Positions 7,771-12,131 of a stretch of 12,131 bases of DNA are shown one piece after another. A program made the translations under genes and the position numbers. Source of the stretch: Actinomycetota bacterium (GTDB lineage: Bacteria; Actinomycetota; Acidimicrobiia; Acidimicrobiales; Microtrichaceae); NCBI GenBank assembly GCA_005777415.1, contig SXMI01000331.1:1-12131 (forward strand), written 5' to 3'. Position 1 is the first letter of the stretch. The number at the start of each line of letters is the position of its first letter. The notes beneath the pieces were generated by a model. It was not told the origin of the DNA. It saw nothing but the letters and a program-made list of their open reading frames with translations, and did not search any database.

Positions 7771-7852
7771 CCGTCGGTCCCGTTGGGGTGGTCTGCTGTC
7801 CGTGGTGTTCCCCAGCCGCCGCTCACGGCGGCCACCCCAACCGGACCGGCGG
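7771..7852. repeat. 82-nt element: 21-bp imperfect inverted repeat with nested hairpin
   Basis: The left arm 7771-7791 and right arm 7832-7852 are reverse complements at 19 of 21 positions; one of the two differences (T7774 with G7849) can pair as a wobble in RNA, leaving only C7781/C7842 unpaired. The core GTTGGGGTGG / CCACCCCAAC is a perfect 10 bp. The 40-base interior contains a second hairpin, CCGCCG (7816-7821) with CGGCGG (7826-7831) around a CTCA loop. The right arm covers the expected -35 region of the MFS promoter. It could be a folded leader RNA, an extended operator, or a transcription attenuator. There is no T-run for a classical terminator. Confidence 0.75.
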
Positions 7853-7853
7853 T

Positions 7854-7869
7854 CGAGGTGTCGTAGCCT
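7854..7869 (+). promoter_or_regulatory. direct-repeat copy 2 and candidate leaderless -10 box of the MFS gene
   Basis: TAGCCT at 7864-7869 ends six bases before GTG 7876, the same layout as at ligA, and the context GTAGCCTGCG is identical at the two sites. No Shine-Dalgarno lies before the GTG. The 16 bases are the second copy of the repeat at 7730-7745. Confidence 0.5.
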
Positions 7870-7875
7870 GCGCCG

Positions 7876-9384
7876 GTGAGCGACGGCGGATCCACACCAC
7901 CGCCGGAGCGGTTGACCGCCGTGTCGATCGAGGCCCCCGGAGTGGACGAGGAGGCCGTCCTCCCGTGGCCCGACCTGGTCGAGCGGGGGCGGCACCCGGC
8001 GGCCCCGTCGGGCGCGGTGGACCGTCGTGGGCGGGATCGCTCTCCCTGGCTGGTGGCCTGGGTGGTCCTGTTCGGGACGTTCTGGGTGGCGAGCACCATC
8101 ACGATCCTGGCGGTCAGTCGTCCGGCGATCGCCGCCGACCTGGGGGCCTCGGTCGAGTCGCTGGTCTGGCTGATCTCCGGTCCGACGATCGCGGTCGCCC
8201 TCACCGGGACGACGGCGGGCAAGCTCGGCGACCTCCACGGCCACCGTCGCGTCTTCGTGCTCGGCCTGGCCGGTGCCACCGTCTTCGTGGCGCTCACCGC
8301 ACTGGCCTGGTCGGGACCGTCGCTGATCGCCTTCCGGGTCCTGGGCGCCACGATCGGCGCGGCCACCGGGCCGTCCTCGCTGGCCCTGATCAACCGCATG
8401 TTCGCTCCGGAGGACCGGTCACGGCCGCTGGGCTTCTGGTCCCTGGTGGTGGCGGGCGGGCCGGTGTTCGGGCTGGTCGTCGGCGGACCGCTCGTCGAGG
8501 CCTTCGGCTGGCGGGCCATCTTCTGGTCGCAGGCCCCGCTCCTGGCCGCCGCGACCCTGGTGTCCTGGTGGCTGCTCCCCGAGACACCCCGCCGCCGGCA
8601 CGTGCACTTCGACGTCCCGGGGCAGGCGACGCTGGCAGTGGCCCTCGCCGGGCTGCTCATCGGGATCGACCGGGCCGCTGCCTGGGGCCCGACGAACCCG
8701 TGGGTCCTGGCCGCGTTCGCCCTCGTCCCGCTCGGGCTCTGGGCGTTCGTCCGGGTCGAGCGGCGGTCTCCCCATCCGCTGATCCCGCTCGGCTGGTTCC
8801 GCCACCGGAACTTCAGCGTCCCGGTGGCGATCGGCTTCGCCGTGCAGTTCGGCTACATGGGGGGCTTCATCCTGGCGCCCAAGATGCTGGCCGAGGTCCG
8901 GGGCCTGTCCGCCGATGCGATCGCCCTGCTGATGGTGCCCCGACCGCTCACCTTCGCGATCGCCGGTCCGGTGGCCGGGTGGTACGCGACCCGGATCTCG
9001 GCGCGCACCACGGTCGTGGCGGGGACGATCGCACTCAGCCTGTCCATGACGGTCTTCGCGCTCGTCGCCTCGGATCCGACCACCGCCGCCATCGTCCTGG
9101 CCCTGACCCTGTCGGGCATCGGCATCGGTGCGGCCCAGCCGCGGCTCACCGCGTGCGTGGCCAACGCCGTCCGGGACGAGGACCTCGGTATCGCGGGCGC
9201 GACCCAGTTGCTGGTCGCCCAGGTCGGGACGACGGTCGGCATGAACCTGCTGGAGGCGATCCAGGTGACGTCGGCCGCCGGGGCGACCGGAGCGGCGGCG
9301 GGGCCGTCGTACTCGCTGGCCTACGGCGTCGGGGCCGCGGTCGCCGTGGCCGGCGTGGCGCTGGCCGGACTGATCCGGGAGTGA
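7876..9384 (+). CDS. MFS multidrug-type exporter, 14-TM DHA2 (EmrB/QacA-like) family
   Basis: A proton-driven secondary transporter of the cytoplasmic membrane, most likely an exporter; the substrate is unknown. The 502 residues contain about 14 hydrophobic helices, from WLVAWVVLFGTFWVAS (near 58) to GVGAAVAVAGVALAGLI at the end. MFS motif A is GKLGDLHGHRR at about 115-125. An antiporter motif C-like stretch, AGGPVFGLVVGGPLVEAFGWRAIFW, is in helix 5 and the following loop. A charged, proline-containing cytoplasmic N-terminus of about 57 residues precedes helix 1, longer than usual. The GTG at 7876 is supported by the -10 box six bases upstream; a later start would shorten that tail. No regulator gene lies beside it, but the inverted repeat just upstream could bind one. 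It converges with the SCP2 gene. Confidence 0.87.
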   Translation: MSDGGSTPPPERLTAVSIEAPGVDEEAVLPWPDLVERGRHPAAPSGAVDRRGRDRSPWLVAWVVLFGTFWVASTITILAVSRPAIAADLGASVESLVWLISGPTIAVALTGTTAGKLGDLHGHRRVFVLGLAGATVFVALTALAWSGPSLIAFRVLGATIGAATGPSSLALINRMFAPEDRSRPLGFWSLVVAGGPVFGLVVGGPLVEAFGWRAIFWSQAPLLAAATLVSWWLLPETPRRRHVHFDVPGQATLAVALAGLLIGIDRAAAWGPTNPWVLAAFALVPLGLWAFVRVERRSPHPLIPLGWFRHRNFSVPVAIGFAVQFGYMGGFILAPKMLAEVRGLSADAIALLMVPRPLTFAIAGPVAGWYATRISARTTVVAGTIALSLSMTVFALVASDPTTAAIVLALTLSGIGIGAAQPRLTACVANAVRDEDLGIAGATQLLVAQVGTTVGMNLLEAIQVTSAAGATGAAAGPSYSLAYGVGAAVAVAGVALAGLIRE

Positions 9385-9420
9385 TCCCGACTACTCCGTG
9401 ATCCCGACTACTCGGTGATC
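9381..9420. repeat. 17-bp tandem duplication across two convergent stop codons
   Basis: GTGATCCCGACTACTCC (9381-9397) is followed by GTGATCCCGACTACTCG (9398-9414) and a partial GTGATC (9415-9420). The first copy contains the MFS stop (TGA 9382-9384), the second the SCP2 stop (CTA 9408-9410, TAG on the minus strand). Sixteen of 17 bases match, so the event looks recent. Confidence 0.9.
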
Positions 9421-9818
9421 TCTTGGATCCGCGAGGCCGCCTCGGCCTGCAGGCCGGAGTCCCCGCCGCCCGCCTGCAGGGCCATGAGCTTGGTCATGTC
9501 GCCCTGGACCTTGATCTTGCCCGCCATGAACGCCTGCATCCCCGCCTGCGGGTTCTGCTCGACCAGGATCGCCTTGGCCGTGGCGTAGTCCAGGGTGACG
9601 GTCAGCTCCGGGTCCTCCATGTGGCCCAGATCCATCTTCATCTCGCCGTCCGAGGTGTCCATGTGGGCCTGGACCTCACCGTCGCCGAACGGCACCTCGG
9701 TGATGTTCAGGTTCATCTTCATGGAGTGGGCCGGTGCGGCCGAGCCGTCGTCGAGCTCCTCGCGGATCTGCTTCGCAGCGTCGAGCCACTCTTCGGTCAG
9801 GAACTGGTACTTCGCCAC
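9408..9818 (-). CDS. SCP2 sterol-carrier-protein domain protein
   Basis: The 136-residue product is a single SCP2 domain, a small hydrophobic-tunnel fold that binds sterols, fatty acyl-CoAs or other lipids. Typical features are the WLDAAKQIREEL opening helix, strands around MKMNLNITEV and ELTVTLDYATAKAI, the helix AILVEQNPQAGMQAFMAGKIKVQGDM and the MTKLMALQ end region. The start is GTG 9818, with GGAGGG (9830-9825) six bases upstream, a good Shine-Dalgarno. The frame is open well beyond this point but lacks conserved sequence there. It stops in TAG, unlike its neighbours, inside a 17-bp duplication. It is divergent from a carboxylesterase gene across a 136-bp gap, so a shared lipid or ester substrate is conceivable but unproven. 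Confidence 0.9.
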   Translation of the reverse strand: MAKYQFLTEEWLDAAKQIREELDDGSAAPAHSMKMNLNITEVPFGDGEVQAHMDTSDGEMKMDLGHMEDPELTVTLDYATAKAILVEQNPQAGMQAFMAGKIKVQGDMTKLMALQAGGGDSGLQAEAASRIQEITE

Positions 9819-9862
9819 GGGGTGCCCTCCATCGGTCGTCCGTCGGTCGCTGTCGTGGGCGG

Positions 9863-9897
9863 AGCGTAGTGGGTGCCGCCGCGGCGGGCCGTACACT
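9863..9897. promoter_or_regulatory. candidate divergent promoters flanking a 12-bp palindrome
   Basis: Two TAnnnT boxes face away from each other: TACGCT on the minus strand (9868-9863) toward SCP2, and TACACT on the plus strand (9892-9897) toward the esterase. Between them CCGCCGCGGCGG (9876-9887) is a perfect palindrome, centred within two bases of the midpoint. Expected leaders of about 40-50 bases each include a Shine-Dalgarno. No -35 is clear, and GC-only palindromes arise readily at this composition. Confidence 0.4.
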
Positions 9898-9954
9898 CTC
9901 CGGCCGGGCCCGCCGTGGGGCGGACCGGACCGGCTCGTTGCGAATGGAGGCCAG

Positions 9955-10710
9955 GTGGGCGAGGACGTCGAGGTGATCCCGGGGGCCGAGGCCTGGTCGA
10001 CCGATGGCGGCCCGGTGGGCGTGCTGGTGCTGCACGGGTTCACGGGCAACCCGGGCTCCGTCCGGGGCCTGGCCGAGGCCTGCGCCGCCGCCGGCCACAC
10101 GGTCGAACTGCCCCGGCTGCCCGGCCACGGCACCACGGTCGAGGACATGCTCGACACCGGGTGGGCCGACTGGTCGGCGGCCGCCGAGGCCGCCTACCTC
10201 GACCTGGCCGGTCGCTGCGACCGGGTCGTCGTCGCCGGGCTCTCGATGGGCGGTTCGCTGACCTGCTGGCTCGGCACCCGCCACCCGTCGATCGCCGGAC
10301 TGGTCTGCATCAACCCGGCGGTCGCCCCGAGCGACGACATGCGGGCGCTGGTCGCGGCCATGGTCGCCTCGGGCGAGACCCTCATGGACGGCATCGGCTC
10401 GGACATCGCGGCCCCCGGGGTGGTCGAGACGGCCTACTCCCAGACGCCGCTGGCGCCGCTGCTCACCCTCTTCGAGGCCTCGGCCGAGGTGGTCGCGGAC
10501 CTGGGCCGGATCACCTCGCCGCTGCTGTTGTTCACCAGCCCCGAGGACCACGTCGTGCCGCCGTCCGACAGCGACGTGCTGGCGGCGGCCGTGTCCGGCC
10601 GGATCGAGCGGGTGTCCTGCGACCGGAGCTACCACGTGGCCACGATGGACCACGACGCCGGGATGATCGCCGAGCGGACCGTGGAGTTCATCTCCCGGGT
10701 GACGGCGTGA
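9955..10710 (+). CDS. alpha/beta-hydrolase, carboxylesterase (Est30-like)
   Basis: A 251-residue serine esterase resembling Bacillus/Geobacillus Est30 and monoacylglycerol-lipase-like enzymes, which hydrolyse short to medium acyl esters. Motifs in order are VLHGFTGNPGSVRGLA (oxyanion region), LPGHGTT, DWSAAAEAAY, the nucleophile elbow GLSMGG with S97, SPEDHVVPPSDSD with D198, and SYHVATMDHD with H227, giving a complete Ser-Asp-His triad. The length is normal. GTG 9955 follows GGAGG (9946-9950) by four bases. The frame is open upstream to 9595, but that part lies antisense to SCP2 and is not conserved. No signal peptide is present, so it is cytoplasmic. Its last bases overlap the gatC start (GTGA), so it heads an apparent gatCA operon. 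The natural substrate is unknown. Confidence 0.88.
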   Translation: MGEDVEVIPGAEAWSTDGGPVGVLVLHGFTGNPGSVRGLAEACAAAGHTVELPRLPGHGTTVEDMLDTGWADWSAAAEAAYLDLAGRCDRVVVAGLSMGGSLTCWLGTRHPSIAGLVCINPAVAPSDDMRALVAAMVASGETLMDGIGSDIAAPGVVETAYSQTPLAPLLTLFEASAEVVADLGRITSPLLLFTSPEDHVVPPSDSDVLAAAVSGRIERVSCDRSYHVATMDHDAGMIAERTVEFISRVTA

Positions 10711-11017
10711 GCGACCCGTCGACCGGACGGATCTCGGCCGACGAGGTGGCGGCCGTCGCCCGCCTGGCGCACCTGCGGCTCGAGGACGACGAGGTCGAGC
10801 GGTTCACCCACCAGCTCGGCGACGTCCTCGACCACGCCGCCGACATCGAGGCGCTCGACCTCGAGGGCGTGGAGCCCATGGCCCGGCCGGTCCGGGTGGT
10901 GAACGTCCTGCGTCCCGACGAGCCCGGCCCGGCCCTCGACCGCGACGAGGTACTGGCCCAGGCGCCCGCCGCCGAGGACGGTCGCTTCCGCGTCCCGCCG
11001 GTGCTGGGGGGCGCGCC

Positions 11018-11021
<4 letters not shown>
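10707..11021 (+). CDS. gatC: Asp/Glu-tRNA(Asn/Gln) amidotransferase subunit C
   Basis: GatC clamps the A and B subunits of the GatCAB complex, which converts Glu-tRNA(Gln) (and in some species Asp-tRNA(Asn)) to the amide form. The 104-residue product is of normal length and shows the family pattern: ISADEVAAVARLAHLRL, LGDVLDHAADIEALDLEGVEPM, VVNVLRPDEPGPALDRDEVLAQAP and the terminal GRFRVPPVLGG. The start GTG 10707 overlaps the esterase stop by four bases, and its own stop overlaps the gatA start in the same way, so translation is probably coupled through all three genes. Confidence 0.95.

Positions 11022-12131
<1,110 letters not shown>

Larger units (their letters stand above)
7661..7875. 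other. 215-bp divergent intergenic region
   Basis: This is the largest gap in the window, between the divergent single-pass membrane gene and the MFS exporter. It holds a long imperfect inverted repeat (7771-7852) bracketed by two near-identical 16-bp promoter-like boxes (7730-7745 and 7854-7869). A 52-codon frame from ATG 7721 ends in a GTGA overlap with the MFS start, but its 15 arginines in 52 residues make it look non-coding. Confidence 0.8.

Noticed and set aside
7721..7879. 52-codon frame from ATG 7721 with a GTGA overlap to the MFS start (possible leader peptide)
   Set aside because: Fifteen arginines in 52 residues, no good Shine-Dalgarno, and it merely reads through the inverted repeat. 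The overlap is suggestive but not enough.
6333..8660. Very long minus-strand open frame (about 775 codons) under ligA, HAD and the MFS gene
   Set aside because: It crosses several well-supported genes on both strands, has low-complexity Arg/Pro/Ser composition and no conserved motif.
9595..9954. N-terminal extension of the esterase upstream of GTG 9955
   Set aside because: It is antisense to SCP2, lacks similarity to hydrolases, and a good Shine-Dalgarno marks 9955.

Overview
The window is a gene-dense, very GC-rich chromosomal segment (roughly three quarters G+C by eye). Gaps are short, GTGA stop/start overlaps are frequent, TGA stops dominate, and every start I could assign is GTG. The order cysteine desulfurase - mnmA - MetE-like protein - ligA - gatC - gatA follows the order I recall from actinobacteria (the Mycobacterium tuberculosis Rv3025c to Rv3011c neighbourhood). 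The composition and the extra genes suggest a deep-branching actinobacterium, perhaps of the class Acidimicrobiia. That placement is inference. I see no sign of a phage, plasmid, insertion sequence, CRISPR array, tRNA or rRNA.

Layout. 1-57 is the tail of an unidentified gene. 58-2357 is a tight pair, cysteine desulfurase and MnmA, which together thiolate the tRNA wobble uridine. 2362-3238 (minus) encodes a membrane protein with a PH-like tail; its frame is broken by one extra base in a run of four C. 3285-4361 is a MetE-fold protein that appears to have lost both zinc-binding cysteines. 4414-7178 holds ligA (NAD-dependent DNA ligase) overlapping a HAD-type hydrolase gene. 7190-7660 (minus) encodes a single-pass membrane protein. 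7661-7875 is the largest gap; it holds a long imperfect inverted repeat and two copies of a promoter-like box. 7876-9384 is a 14-helix MFS exporter. 9408-9818 (minus) encodes an SCP2 sterol/lipid carrier protein. 9955-12131 is a probable operon: carboxylesterase, gatC and gatA (cut by the window end), the last two being subunits of the Asp/Glu-tRNA amidotransferase.

Together the conserved genes serve tRNA modification and charging and DNA ligation. The genes between them (PH-like membrane protein, HAD, MFS, SCP2, esterase) look like lineage-specific insertions, several with a membrane or lipid theme. No defence, secretion or biosynthetic system is evident. The best leads are the 82-nt inverted-repeat element before the MFS gene, a repeated leaderless-promoter layout (TAnnnT-like box, 6 nt, GTG), the zinc-less MetE homologue, and the frameshifted membrane gene.
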